48,649 nt of DNA from assembly GCF_900108945.1 (NCBI RefSeq), contig NZ_FNYE01000052.1, forward strand, positions 1 through 48,649, written 5' to 3'. Position 1 is the stretch's first letter; each line of letters starts with the position of its first letter. A program made the translations under genes and the position numbers. Below, piece by piece: positions 26,147 to 35,417 of the stretch. Below the pieces are notes generated by a model. It was not told where the DNA came from, ran no database searches, and saw only the letters and a program-made list of their open reading frames with translations. This DNA is from Paraburkholderia diazotrophica. GTDB lineage: Bacteria > Pseudomonadota > Gammaproteobacteria > Burkholderiales > Burkholderiaceae.

Positions 26147-27021
26147 GCCGCCCGTTCCCTGTTTCGATCATAAGGGCGGCTGGTCCCGGCTCGCTGCCCG
26201 AACCCGATAACTGGTCGTGCCTGCCGCTGCCCTCCACGAGCGAACTCTGGCGCACGACGGCTACGCCTGAGCACGGCGCGGGCGACGTGCTGGCGCTGTT
26301 GCGCGCCATGGTCACCGCGCTTGATGGAAATCCGTCGCCCGCGCACCCACTCGTCTTCCGGGTCGGCACACTGGGTGCCGACGTGCATCGACTGCTCGCT
26401 CAGATCATGGGCGAAGGCGAGGTGTCGGCGCGGGTTGTGTCGAGTCGCGGAGCACGAGCCCATGCCGGGGCGCTCGTCCGCATTCAGGAATGCCGGTACC
26501 CGGGTATCTGGCGGATCATCGTCGACAGCGCGAACGGCGTGCGCATCGACGACCGGATCGAAATCGGCGCGATTCCGGCCGCGATCCTCTACGAAGCGCG
26601 CCACAGCGGCACGACGCAAGGCACAATCCCGGACACGTCGAGCCACAAGTTGACGAGCGCACCGTCCATCGCCAGCGAAATCGCTGCCGCCCAAGCCCGG
26701 GCTGTCAGCCGGCGCGGCGCGGGCAGTCACGTCATTAACTTCAGCCTGTTACCCGTCACGCCCGCGGATGTTGCATGGCTCGACAACATGTTGGGCGCGG
26801 GTACTGTCAGTATCTTCTCGACTGGCTACTGCAAGTGCACGGTCATCGCCACCACTTGGCGTCACGTGTGGCGTGTGCGCTATTTCGACGGATCTAACAA
26901 GGTTCTGCTGGACACACTCGATATTGCCCTGATTCCCGAGATGGTCATAGCGGCAGCCGAGGATCTTATGGACTCGCTGCGGCATCTGCGCGAAATCGTG
27001 AAATGGCTGGAGGAGGACTGA
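26143..27021 (+). CDS. hoxQ: HoxQ, hydrogenase assembly protein (HyaF/HupH family)
   Basis: A 292-residue HupH-type accessory protein that works with HoxO on the small subunit under oxygen. The C-terminal HupH domain is recognisable from VINFSLLPVTPADVAWLDNM and VRYFDGSNKVLLDTLDI. Start and stop overlap the flanking genes (ATGA at each junction). Length and sequence look intact. Confidence 0.92.
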   Translation: MSRPFPVSIIRAAGPGSLPEPDNWSCLPLPSTSELWRTTATPEHGAGDVLALLRAMVTALDGNPSPAHPLVFRVGTLGADVHRLLAQIMGEGEVSARVVSSRGARAHAGALVRIQECRYPGIWRIIVDSANGVRIDDRIEIGAIPAAILYEARHSGTTQGTIPDTSSHKLTSAPSIASEIAAAQARAVSRRGAGSHVINFSLLPVTPADVAWLDNMLGAGTVSIFSTGYCKCTVIATTWRHVWRVRYFDGSNKVLLDTLDIALIPEMVIAAAEDLMDSLRHLREIVKWLEED

Positions 27022-27184
27022 TGTTCGAAGGCAGCTATCTCGGCGACGACCATGTCTACGATCCCGCACAGGGCGATCCCATCTGGAACGTTTCGCCCGG
27101 CACGCCGCTTGCCGATCTGCCCAATACTGGAAATACCCGGTATGCGATGGCCCGCACGATCAGTTCATGTTATTGCCAGACTGA
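27021..27184 (+). pseudogene. hoxR: HoxR rubredoxin, degenerate (iron-binding cysteines lost)
   Basis: After a perfect GGAGGAGG site, ATG 27021 opens MFEGSYLGDD, the usual HoxR start. Normally about ten residues with the first CxxC follow; here the reading jumps to HVYDPAQGDPIWNVSPGTPL. A frameshift near 27118 then moves the end (CDGPHDQFMLLPD, TGA at 27182-27184) into another frame. The second CxxC is reduced to one Cys (KYPVCDG). At most one of four iron ligands remains. HoxR is a rubredoxin needed for the oxygen-tolerant enzyme at high oxygen. Read in the first frame, the N-terminal part runs straight into hoxT. Confidence 0.8.
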
Positions 27185-27188
27185 AGCC

Positions 27189-27701
27189 ATGGCGCCCACA
27201 GCATCGTCTTTCAGCGCCGACCTGACGCACCGGATCGAAGGCACGTTCGAGCAGATAGCACAGACCCGCATGTGCGACCTGCCCTTTTTGAATTCGCGCC
27301 TGCGTGTCGCTGCGGTGGCTTTTCGTCCGTGGCAGTCGAGCTGGATCGGCGTGCTCGTAACGCCGTGGGGCATCAATCTACTGCAATTGCCGACGTCCGA
27401 TGCACCGTTTCCGCCGACGCGCGCCGACGCCGTGACCGAAGTCGCCCTGCCGGGCGGGATCATGCCGTTCATGCCGGCGCGGCTCGATACGCTCGGCGAG
27501 TTCCGGATGTGCTCGCTTTTTTCACCTGCGCGACAATTTGCCGATCAGGCGACTGCGCTCGAAACCGCTTGGGAAACGATGCGGCTGCTATTCGAGCCGG
27601 AAAGCGTGGCACAGCCGAAGGTGGGTCCCGACGGTTCCGCACAAGTACACCCGGAGCGTCCCGACCGGTTCCGGCGATGTCTGTTTGGATTGCAGACGTG
27701 A
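27189..27701 (+). CDS. hoxT: HoxT, hydrogenase accessory protein (HupJ family)
   Basis: A 170-residue HupJ-type protein: FNSRLRVAAVAFRPWQSSWI is replaced here by LNSRLRVAAVAFRPWQSSWI, followed by GVLVTPWGINLLQLP and a LGEFRMCSLFSPARQFADQ segment typical of the family. It supports maturation in air. ATG 27189 follows the hoxR stop by 4 bp. Because of the hoxR frameshift, the frame is open back to the hoxR start, so a HoxR'-HoxT fusion is also possible. The 3' end overlaps hoxV by 25 bp. Confidence 0.85.
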   Translation: MAPTASSFSADLTHRIEGTFEQIAQTRMCDLPFLNSRLRVAAVAFRPWQSSWIGVLVTPWGINLLQLPTSDAPFPPTRADAVTEVALPGGIMPFMPARLDTLGEFRMCSLFSPARQFADQATALETAWETMRLLFEPESVAQPKVGPDGSAQVHPERPDRFRRCLFGLQT

Positions 27702-28708
27702 CACCCTTGCAAGTTCCGGTTCTGACACTCACGCTCGACGGTGACAACGAAGGCGTGCACTCGGTAGTCGGCCGGTGGTCGCCCGTGCCCGTCGAGCGTT
27801 TGCTGATCGGCCGGAATGCGTCTGACGCCCGAACCGTGGTCGGCGCGATGCTCGTGCTATGCCGTCATGCGCAATGCGCAGCATCGGCGCGCGCGCTCGC
27901 GGCCTCACAACCCACCTTTTCGCCGGTCGCGACGAACGACGAACAGATCGAGCTCGAAGCTGCACGCGAAACGCTGCGGCGCTGGCTAATCGATTTTCCC
28001 CGAATGTTCGGCGGGACATGGTCAAGCGACGTGATCGCCCAATGGGCGGGACTCGGTTCGCGGGCGCGCATCGCCGATTTCTGCGAGCGCCAGGTATTCG
28101 GCATGCCTGCCGCCAGGTGGCTAGCGCTGTCGAAGTCCGATCTCGCCAGCTGGGCTGCAGGTACCGGGACGCTACCGGCGCGCTGGCTGAACGGCCTGCA
28201 AAAACAGGCCGCACGGCCCGTTTCGATCCTGCCGGCAGACGTGCTGCGCAGCGTGCGCAAAAATGCTGCAGAAATGCTGCTCGACCGCGATGCAGGCGCA
28301 TTCGAGGCGTCCAGGCCAGCTTGGCCCGCCCATGCGGACCTCTGGAGCGATCCGGGGACGGCACCGGATCTCGCTAGCGGATTGATGAGCACACGATTGC
28401 GCCATCTCGCACTGCTTTGTGCGAATCGCGCGAGTGCTGCAGCGGGCGGCCTGCGGTGCGGCGACATCAGCATCGGCTGGGCGCGCTGTGCTCGGGGTGT
28501 GCTCGTGCATCTCGCACGCCTCGAAGAAGGTAAGGTCGCCGCGTACCGAATCGTACCGCCAACCTGGTGGAACTTTGGCCGCGCAAACCTGCTTGCGGCC
28601 GCTCTTCGCGGCCTGCCTTGGGAAGCGGCGCAACCGCTCGCACAACGTCTCGTGCTATTGCTCGACCCATGCGCACCCTACCGGATCGAGGTGAACCGCC
28701 GTGCATGA
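27677..28708 (+). CDS. hoxV: HoxV, hydrogenase maturation scaffold (HupK family)
   Basis: A 343-residue HupK-type protein that resembles the large subunit and acts as a scaffold for Fe(CN)2CO transfer to HoxG. The C-terminal LVLLLDPCAPYRIEV echoes the DPCxxC motif of the large subunit but keeps only one Cys, as usual for this family. ATG 27677 lies inside the hoxT 3' end; its own 3' end overlaps hypA by 8 bp. Confidence 0.9.
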   Translation: MSVWIADVTPLQVPVLTLTLDGDNEGVHSVVGRWSPVPVERLLIGRNASDARTVVGAMLVLCRHAQCAASARALAASQPTFSPVATNDEQIELEAARETLRRWLIDFPRMFGGTWSSDVIAQWAGLGSRARIADFCERQVFGMPAARWLALSKSDLASWAAGTGTLPARWLNGLQKQAARPVSILPADVLRSVRKNAAEMLLDRDAGAFEASRPAWPAHADLWSDPGTAPDLASGLMSTRLRHLALLCANRASAAAGGLRCGDISIGWARCARGVLVHLARLEEGKVAAYRIVPPTWWNFGRANLLAAALRGLPWEAAQPLAQRLVLLLDPCAPYRIEVNRRA

Positions 28709-29042
28709 GGTGTCCGTTGCGGAAGGCATCCGGGACGTGATCGAGGACGAGGCACGTCGGCATCAATATCGGTGCGTCCGCGAAATCGGGTTGGAGGTCG
28801 GGCAGCTTGCGAACGTCGATACCCGGGCGCTGCGTTTCGCACTCGATGTCGCACTGCGCGGCTCCCTCGCCAATGGCAGTGTCGTCACGATTCACGAGCC
28901 ACCCGGCCACGCATGGTGCATGCGTTGCGGCGACACGGTGGAGCTGCGGCGGCGCGGCGTCGGCTGCCCCGCCTGCGGCAGCTATCAGCTCGCGGTGACG
29001 GATGGGGACCAGATGCGCATCATCGGTATGGTCGTCGACTGA
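28701..29042 (+). CDS. hypA: HypA, nickel metallochaperone
   Basis: A 113-residue HypA that inserts nickel into HoxG together with HypB. The nickel site is the N-terminal MHE, and the structural zinc site is CMRC...CPAC (residues ~73-95). It is intact and translationally coupled to hoxV. Confidence 0.97.
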   Translation: MHEVSVAEGIRDVIEDEARRHQYRCVREIGLEVGQLANVDTRALRFALDVALRGSLANGSVVTIHEPPGHAWCMRCGDTVELRRRGVGCPACGSYQLAVTDGDQMRIIGMVVD

Positions 29043-29191
29043 CGCGCCCGCCACGACGGCCGCTGCCTTGCTAGCCAAAGGTGACGCGAGGCTTTGGTTC
29101 AACCGGTTGCGCCACTCCAGTGCGCAACCCGCGAAACGTTGGAGTTCCTTATGACCTGCGCGACGACGTGCCAAGAACGGAGGATAAAATT
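29043..29191 (+). other. hypA-hypB gap with stem-loop
   Basis: The only sizeable gap in the operon (149 bp). It contains the inverted repeat GGTTGCGC/GCGCAACC (29105-29112, 29122-29129) with a 9-nt loop. No U-run follows, so it is not a typical terminator. It may affect mRNA processing or stability. GGAGGA at 29179-29184 is the hypB ribosome-binding site. Confidence 0.45.
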
Positions 29192-30070
29192 ATGTGTACG
29201 ACTTGCGGATGCGCTTCATCCGAACCCCAGATCGAGGACGATGGTTCGTGGACGACGCTCCATTCCTACGAGCACGATCAGGCGCGCTTGCACGCCGCTG
29301 GCCGCGCGCACACTAACGACCACACGCAAGGCGGCGGCCACGCGCATCCGCACGGGACCAATGGGCGTCACATCCAGCTGGAGCGCGACATCCTGCACGA
29401 GAACAACCATTATGCGGGCGCGAACCGCGAGCGCCTGTGCCAACGTGGCGTATTCGCGTTGAACCTTGTATCGAGCCCGGGATCCGGCAAAACGTCACTG
29501 CTGGTGCGCACGGTGTCGGCTCTCAAGGGCACCCTGCCCGTCGCCGTAATCGAAGGCGATCAGCAGACCGCCAACGACGCCGAGCGCGTTCGCGCGGCCG
29601 GCGCGCCCGCCGTGCAGATCAACACCGGCAAGGGATGCCATCTCGACGCGCACATGGTCGGGCACGCGCTGGACCAATTGCCGCAGAATGAGGGCGGCTT
29701 GTTGCTGATCGAGAACGTCGGCAACCTCGTTTGTCCCGCCTCTTTCGATCTGGGCGAAGCACACAAGGTTGTCGTCCTGTCGGTGACTGAAGGCGAAGAC
29801 AAGCCGCTCAAGTACCCGGACATGTTTGCCGCCGCTCGGCTGATGCTGCTGAACAAGACGGATCTGCTGCCACATCTCGACTTCGATGTGAATAAGGCGT
29901 GCGGCTACGCACGACGCGTTAATCCTTCGATCAAGATCTTCTGCGTATCGGCCCGCACGGGCGAAGGCTTCGAACATTGGCTCGACTGGATTCGCGCCGG
30001 CTGCGCTAGCGCACAGGCAGTTGCCGGACCGAAGAGTGCCGAGGGCATGTCGCATTGTGATCGAGCGTAA
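29192..30070 (+). CDS. hypB: HypB, nickel-binding GTPase
   Basis: A 292-residue GTPase for nickel insertion. The N-terminal CTTCGC is the high-affinity nickel site, followed by a His-rich stretch (HTNDHTQGGGHAHPHGTNGRH region, ~45-66) for nickel storage. The G domain shows LVSSPGSGKTSLLVR (P-loop), ENVGNLVCPASFDLGE and LLNKTDLLPH. Its end overlaps the presumed hypF start. Confidence 0.97.
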   Translation: MCTTCGCASSEPQIEDDGSWTTLHSYEHDQARLHAAGRAHTNDHTQGGGHAHPHGTNGRHIQLERDILHENNHYAGANRERLCQRGVFALNLVSSPGSGKTSLLVRTVSALKGTLPVAVIEGDQQTANDAERVRAAGAPAVQINTGKGCHLDAHMVGHALDQLPQNEGGLLLIENVGNLVCPASFDLGEAHKVVVLSVTEGEDKPLKYPDMFAAARLMLLNKTDLLPHLDFDVNKACGYARRVNPSIKIFCVSARTGEGFEHWLDWIRAGCASAQAVAGPKSAEGMSHCDRA

Positions 30071-32367
30071 GCGCATAGAGGTCAGCGGCATCGTGCAAGG
30101 CGTCGGATTCCGTTCGTTCGTCAGGCGGCTGGCGCGACACTTCAACCTGAGCGTCGAGGTCTGCAAGGGAACGAATGGCGTGCCGATCGACATACGGGGT
30201 GAAGGGCGCAATCTGGACGCTTTCCGCGCCGCGTTGGCGGAACAACCACCGCTGCTCGCCCACATCGACGCGGTGCGCCGGACTGCAGGCACTCCCAGTC
30301 CGGGAATGAGGTACTTTTGCATCGCGGAAAGCACCGAAGCTGTGACGTCTCAAAGCTGTATTCCTGCCTGTTCCGCCCTCCGCGATATGTGTATCGACGA
30401 GCTTTTCACTGAAGGCGGCCGGCACTGGCGACACCCCTTCATCTGCTGTACCGACTGCGGTCCGCACGATGCGCTGATACACCGCACGCCATACCACCGT
30501 GCGCATACCAGCATGACCGCCTTTGCGTTGTTCGAGCGCTGCGCGGCAGAATATAGCGATCTCGCTGACCGGCGCTTTCATGCGGAAACGATGGCCTGCA
30601 CGGAATGCGGGCCCACGCTGCGCTTCAGACCGCCAGGTGCGCGGGGTTATGCGGCCCCCCGCAGCGGTTCGCCCATGGATCCGGTCGCGCGGGCATGGGC
30701 CACCATCGCGCGCTGCGAAATCGTTGCCGTCAAGAGGCTTGACGGCTTCCAGTTGATATGCCATGCGACGAATCCAGCCGCTGTGGAGCGGCTGCGCGAG
30801 CGCAAGCGTCGGCCGACCAAACCGCTTGCGCTGCTGGTGCCGAAGGTGGCGTCGGCCGCACAATGGGTGGACTTGGGCGATGCGTCGAATGCGAAACAGC
30901 TCGCTTCGGCGATCTGCCCGATCGTCGTCTCGCGACGCTTGAACCGGCTCGGACCGATGCTGCCCAGCACGCCGATCCAGTACCTGTTGTTTCATCGGGC
31001 GCAGGGCCTACCGTCCCGCACCCGCTGGCTCGGCGAAGCCCAGCCGACGATACGCGTTCCTGCCAGCGCGAACCTGTCCGGCGAACCATTGCTGAGCGAT
31101 TCCGCTGATGTGGGCGAGGCGCTCGCCGACATCGCCAATGCGGTGCTCGATCACGATCGTGAAATCGTTTCCCGTTGCGACGACAGCGTGGTGCTCGCCG
31201 CGCATCCGTTGCCTGCGATAACCCTGCGCCGCGCGTGCCGCTCTGTGCCCAAACCCGTGCCGCTGCCAACGGACGGCCCGTCGGTGCTCGCGCTTGGCGC
31301 GCAGATGAAAAGCACCGTAACGCTGACCGGCGGACGGCTCGCGGACGTGTTGCCATATCTCAGCGATCTTCGTAGCCTTGGCGTCTGCGAGTTGCTCGAA
31401 GAAACCGTCAAGCACCATGTCTTTCGCATGCACGTCACACCGGCCGCCATCGCCTGTGATCTTCAGCCCGATCTCTATTCGACCCGCCTCGCCGAAACAT
31501 TGGTCGATTGCTGGAGTGTCCCGTTGCTAGGCATCCAGCACCATCATGCACATGTTGCCGCAGTACTCGCCGAGAACGGCCACACCGGTCCCGCGTTGGG
31601 TCTGGCGCTAGACGGTTTCGGCTGGGGCGACGACGGGAACGCATGGGGAAGAGAACTCCTGCGTGTCGAAAGCGGCGGCCGTGCGCAACGGCTCGGCCAT
31701 CTGAGCCGACTGCCATTGCCCGGCGCGGACGCCGCCGACCGCGCATCTTGGCGCATGGCGGCCGCGCTGCTGCACACGCTTGAACCCGAGGCGCGCCGGC
31801 TCTCGCCCGCAACGGACTCACCAACGACCGTACGACTCTACCTGCAGATCGAACGCGGCTTCAACTGCCCGACCAGGACATGCCTTGGCCGCTGGTTTGA
31901 CGCCATCGGCGGACTGGCCGGCATCTGCCCGACGCTACACCATGAAGGTGAAGCGGCGATGACGCTCGAAGCGCTCTGGTGTCCAGCAACTTCGCGTGCG
32001 GACGGCTGGCACATCGACGGCCCGAATCTCAACCTGCTGCCGCTGGCACGCCGGCTCGCCGCCCTGCGCGATCCCGTCGAAATTGCCCGTAACTGGCACG
32101 CAACGCTCGCAACAGCACTTGCCGACTGGCTGCGCCACGCGACGTGCACCACCGACATCGATACCGATCGCCGTCCGTGGTGGCTGCCGCGCGAATCTCG
32201 CGCCGATGTCCCGGCTTGCGAGATGCCCTGCGCAACGTGCGCTGCACGCTGTGCGGGCCCATAGTTTGCCGCCGGGCGACGATGCACTCGGCTACGGCCA
32301 GGCGTGGACCGCAATCCAGCAATTACAGTCCTCTACTGTCCTGACACTGGAGGACCGTCTGAAATGA
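30057..32367 (+). pseudogene. hypF: HypF in the hydrogenase operon, degenerate copy
   Basis: All HypF domains are traceable, but key residues are lost. With residues counted from an in-frame TTG at 30021, the acylphosphatase Arg is kept (GVGFRSF) while the partner Asn is Lys49. The zinc pairs at 121/124 and 171/174 have Arg121 and Phe171 in place of cysteine; pairs 143/146 and 193/196 remain. YrdC (RLDGFQLICHATNP) and HHHAHV Kae1 motifs persist. Near 32160-32260 the frame breaks at least twice. Conserved RDALRNVRCTL and SLPPGDDALGYGQAWTA lie in other frames, ending at 32367. The literal frame stops at 32264. The likely start is GTG 30057, inside the hypB end. The intact hypF at 12958-15333 could compensate. 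Confidence 0.85.
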
Positions 32368-32380
32368 AAGGAGTTCGATC

Positions 32381-32647
32381 ATGTGTCTAGCCATTCCCGT
32401 CGAAGTCGTCGAACTGCAGCCTGGCGAACGGGCCCGCGTCAGCGTCGACGGTGTAACACGCGAGATCTCACTCGCGCTCATCGAGAACGTCACGCCCGGC
32501 GACTTCGTACTGCTACATGTCGGCTACGCGATCGGCACGCTTAACCGGGCCGAGGCCGACGCAACGCTCGCGCAGCTCGCCGCGCTCGCCGCTTCGTGTG
32601 ACGCTGACTCGGCAGCGAGCGACGCATCCGGAGGAAACCCAGCGTGA
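32381..32647 (+). CDS. hypC: HypC, Fe(CN)2CO assembly chaperone
   Basis: An 88-residue HypC starting MCLAIPVEVV. Cys2 binds iron and forms the HypC-HypD complex where the Fe(CN)2CO group is built. The motif GDFVLLHVGYAIGTLN is typical. AAGGAG precedes the ATG. The C-terminal Ala/Asp-rich tail is variable, and the stop overlaps hypD (GTGA). Confidence 0.97.
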   Translation: MCLAIPVEVVELQPGERARVSVDGVTREISLALIENVTPGDFVLLHVGYAIGTLNRAEADATLAQLAALAASCDADSAASDASGGNPA

Positions 32648-33774
32648 AATACGTCGACGATTTTCGCAATAGCGACCTCGCACGTCAGATCGCGAGGCGT
32701 ATTCATGTCGCCGTTGAGCCGGAACGACGCTATCGCCTGATGGAATTCTGTGGCGGCCACACGCACGCTATCGCGCGATATGGCTTAACGGCATTGTTGC
32801 CGCCCTGCGTCGAGTTGATCCACGGCCCCGGCTGTCCGGTGTGTGTCTTGCCGGTCGGACGTATCGACAGCGCGATAGAGCTTGCGCTCGAGCATCGCGT
32901 CACGCTTTGCACGTATGGCGACACGCTACGCGTGCCCGCGTCGCGTCAGATGAGCCTGTACAAGGCGCGGGCCGCAGGCGCCGACGTGCGCGTCGTCTAT
33001 TCGAGCGCCGACGCGTTGGCATTCTCTCGCGCGCGATCTGACCGACAGGTAGTGTTTTTCAGCATTGGCTTCGAGACGACCACGCCCCCCACTGCGGTCG
33101 CACTGCTGACTGCGCAGGCCGACCGGCAGGACAACTTCAGCGTGCTCAGCAACCACGTGCTCACGCCCGCCGCAATGCGCCATCTGCTTGCCGACAACGA
33201 TGCAAATCTCGATGGCTTCATCGGCCCGTCGCACGTCAGCACGATCATCGGCATAGCACCTTATCGCGTGATCGCGCGTGACTATCGCAAGCCTGTGGTC
33301 ATCACCGGTTTCGAACCGCTCGACGTGCTGCAAGCCGTGCTCATGCTCGTCACACAGATCAACGAAGACCGCACGGATGCTGAGAACCAGTACACACGTG
33401 CTGTCACCGAACAGGGCAACCTGAAGGCGCAGGCGCTCGTCGCGCAGACATTCGAGTTGCGAAACGATTTCGAATGGCGCGGACTCGGGCTCGTGCCCGA
33501 TAGCGCACTCGCGATCCGCACACCGTTTGCGCAATGGGACGCGGAAAAGCGCTTCAACCTGTCCGCTCAGCCGGTCGCTGACGTGAAGGCCTGCCAGTGC
33601 GGCCAGATTCTGCGCGGCCACGGCAAGCCAACTGACTGCGAGATGTTTGGCACGGCGTGCACGCCTGCGGCACCACTTGGCGCTTGCATGGTTTCGAGCG
33701 AAGGTGCCTGCGCAGCACACTACCAGTATGCCCGCTTCAACGATGCAGCTGCAGCCGGATGTGTTCGCCTATGA
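32644..33774 (+). CDS. hypD: HypD, Fe-S scaffold for the Fe(CN)2CO cofactor
   Basis: A 376-residue HypD. Cofactor-site motifs are MEFCGGHTHAIARYG, IHGPGCPVCVLP and FFSIGFETTTPP. The C-terminal cysteines of the [4Fe-4S] cluster lie in CQCGQILRGHGKP and then CEMFGTACTP, GACMVSSEGACAAHY. It starts GTG at 32644 and overlaps both neighbours by 4 bp. It is intact. Confidence 0.97.
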   Translation: MKYVDDFRNSDLARQIARRIHVAVEPERRYRLMEFCGGHTHAIARYGLTALLPPCVELIHGPGCPVCVLPVGRIDSAIELALEHRVTLCTYGDTLRVPASRQMSLYKARAAGADVRVVYSSADALAFSRARSDRQVVFFSIGFETTTPPTAVALLTAQADRQDNFSVLSNHVLTPAAMRHLLADNDANLDGFIGPSHVSTIIGIAPYRVIARDYRKPVVITGFEPLDVLQAVLMLVTQINEDRTDAENQYTRAVTEQGNLKAQALVAQTFELRNDFEWRGLGLVPDSALAIRTPFAQWDAEKRFNLSAQPVADVKACQCGQILRGHGKPTDCEMFGTACTPAAPLGACMVSSEGACAAHYQYARFNDAAAAGCVRL

Positions 33775-34817
33775 AGCGCCCCATCTTTCATGGTCGCCCT
33801 CTCGACCTCAAACACGGCCGCATCGACCTGACGCATGGCGCCGGCGGCCGCGCCAGCGCACAACTGGTCACCGACATATTTGCTCCGGCGTTTAATAACG
33901 CATGGCTTGCGCAGGGCAACGACCAAGCCATCATGCCGCCTGTTGCCGGACGGTTAGCGATGAGTACCGACTGCCACGTCGTCGCCCCGTTGTTCTTTCC
34001 CGGCGGTGACATCGGAGTACTTGCCGTCAACGGCACAGTCAACGACCTCGCCGTCGGCGGCGCGCAGCCGCGTTACCTGAGCGCCGGATTCATTCTCGAA
34101 GAAGGTCTGCCACTGGACGATCTCGTGCGCATCGTCCAGTCGATGGCGCGGGCCGCACGCGAGGCTGGCGTACAGATCGTCACGGGCGACACGAAAGTCG
34201 TCGAACGCGGCAAGGCTGATGGACTGTTCATCACGACAGCGGGCGTCGGCGTCGTACCGCAGGGCGTCGAGTTGGATGGCGCTAACGCGCAGCCAGGCGA
34301 TGCCATCTTGCTGTCCGGATGTCTTGCCGAGCACGGTCTTGCCGTGCTGTCGCAACGCGAAAACCTAGGTTTTGACAGCAGCATCGTGTCGGATTGCGCT
34401 GCGCTCAACGGTCTGACCGAGCAACTACTCGAAACGTGCCCGTCGCTGCGACTGATGCGCGATCCGACGCGTGGTGGCCTTGGGAATGCGCTCAATGAAA
34501 TCAGCCAGCAATCGGGTCTCAGTATGCGCATCTGGGAAGAGGCGCTACCGATAGGAACAACTGTGCGGGCGGCCTGCGAGTTCCTGGGCCTTGACCCACT
34601 GTACATTGCGAACGAGGGCAAGCTAATCGCCGTATGTGCAAGGCAGGACGCGCTCGCACTCGTCGATGCGATGCACGCTCATCCGCTAGGCCAAGATGCC
34701 GCGCTGATCGGCGAAGTAACGGATGATGCGCGCGGCCTCGTGAGAATGCAGACCTCGTTCGGCGGCGAACGGCTCGTTGACTGGTTGAACGGTGAGATGC
34801 TACCCCGCATCTGTTGA
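33771..34817 (+). CDS. hypE: HypE, carbamoyl dehydratase (hydrogenase-operon copy)
   Basis: A 348-residue HypE with DLTHGAGGRASAQLVTDIF, MSTDCHVVAPLFFPGGDIG, IVTGDTKVVERGKADGLFIT and MRDPTRGGLGNALNE. The C-terminus is PRIC with the thiocyanate-carrying Cys. Unlike its upstream partner hypF it is fully intact. The start ATG 33771 overlaps the hypD stop. It is the last gene of the operon in this window. Confidence 0.96.
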   Translation: MKRPIFHGRPLDLKHGRIDLTHGAGGRASAQLVTDIFAPAFNNAWLAQGNDQAIMPPVAGRLAMSTDCHVVAPLFFPGGDIGVLAVNGTVNDLAVGGAQPRYLSAGFILEEGLPLDDLVRIVQSMARAAREAGVQIVTGDTKVVERGKADGLFITTAGVGVVPQGVELDGANAQPGDAILLSGCLAEHGLAVLSQRENLGFDSSIVSDCAALNGLTEQLLETCPSLRLMRDPTRGGLGNALNEISQQSGLSMRIWEEALPIGTTVRAACEFLGLDPLYIANEGKLIAVCARQDALALVDAMHAHPLGQDAALIGEVTDDARGLVRMQTSFGGERLVDWLNGEMLPRIC

Positions 34818-34954
34818 ATGGCTCTGGTGCAAATAGCACTAGGCAAATCGGTTAATGTGTCGGGCTAAACGAATTGAGATCCGACTATGAGAAAGCTGAA
34901 GAGCGAACTGGTCGCAAGCCGTCACGTTGACCGTGATACGATCACTCTGTTTGC

Positions 34955-35290
34955 GCTCGTACCTGCTTGCAGGCTCGCGGGATCGACGACATAACATTCG
35001 ATCCCGCGAGCCCGCAAGGCACGATAGATCCAGAACGCGTCCTAGCCCGCCTCGTAGCTTACGACGATCGTAGTTCGGCTGGCAACGCCCAATTCTGCCG
35101 ACGCTGTTCAATCAGCGACAGCACCACCTGCAGGCAGGATGCGGCCTGTAATCTGCGTCGCTGTATGTACGGCCGGCTGATCGCCGCGGCCATCATGTAA
35201 CGCAACTTTCCACTTCGCCATTGCCAGCTCGAGCAACACCGCCAGTACAACTTCCCCGGCGCACCGCCTAGAGACCTGTTGTGCGTGCAT
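34955..35290 (-). mobile_element. IS110-family transposase N-terminal fragment
   Basis: The minus strand encodes LLELAMAKWKVALHDGRGDQ in one frame and TTIVVSYEAGQDAFWIYRAL plus RARGIECYVVDPAS in another. This is the N-terminal DEDD domain of IS110-type transposases, interrupted by stops and frameshifts. It closes off the 3' side of the hydrogenase operon. Confidence 0.7.
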
Positions 35291-35417
35291 GATGCTCTCT
35301 TTTGAGCAAGCGTTGACGAGCTGATTTTACGGATCGCCTCGCCGACCTTCCTGCTACATAACTAAAACCGTCTAGCGCATTTGCCAGAGCGTTACGGAGT
35401 CAGCCGCGGTCGTCGGA

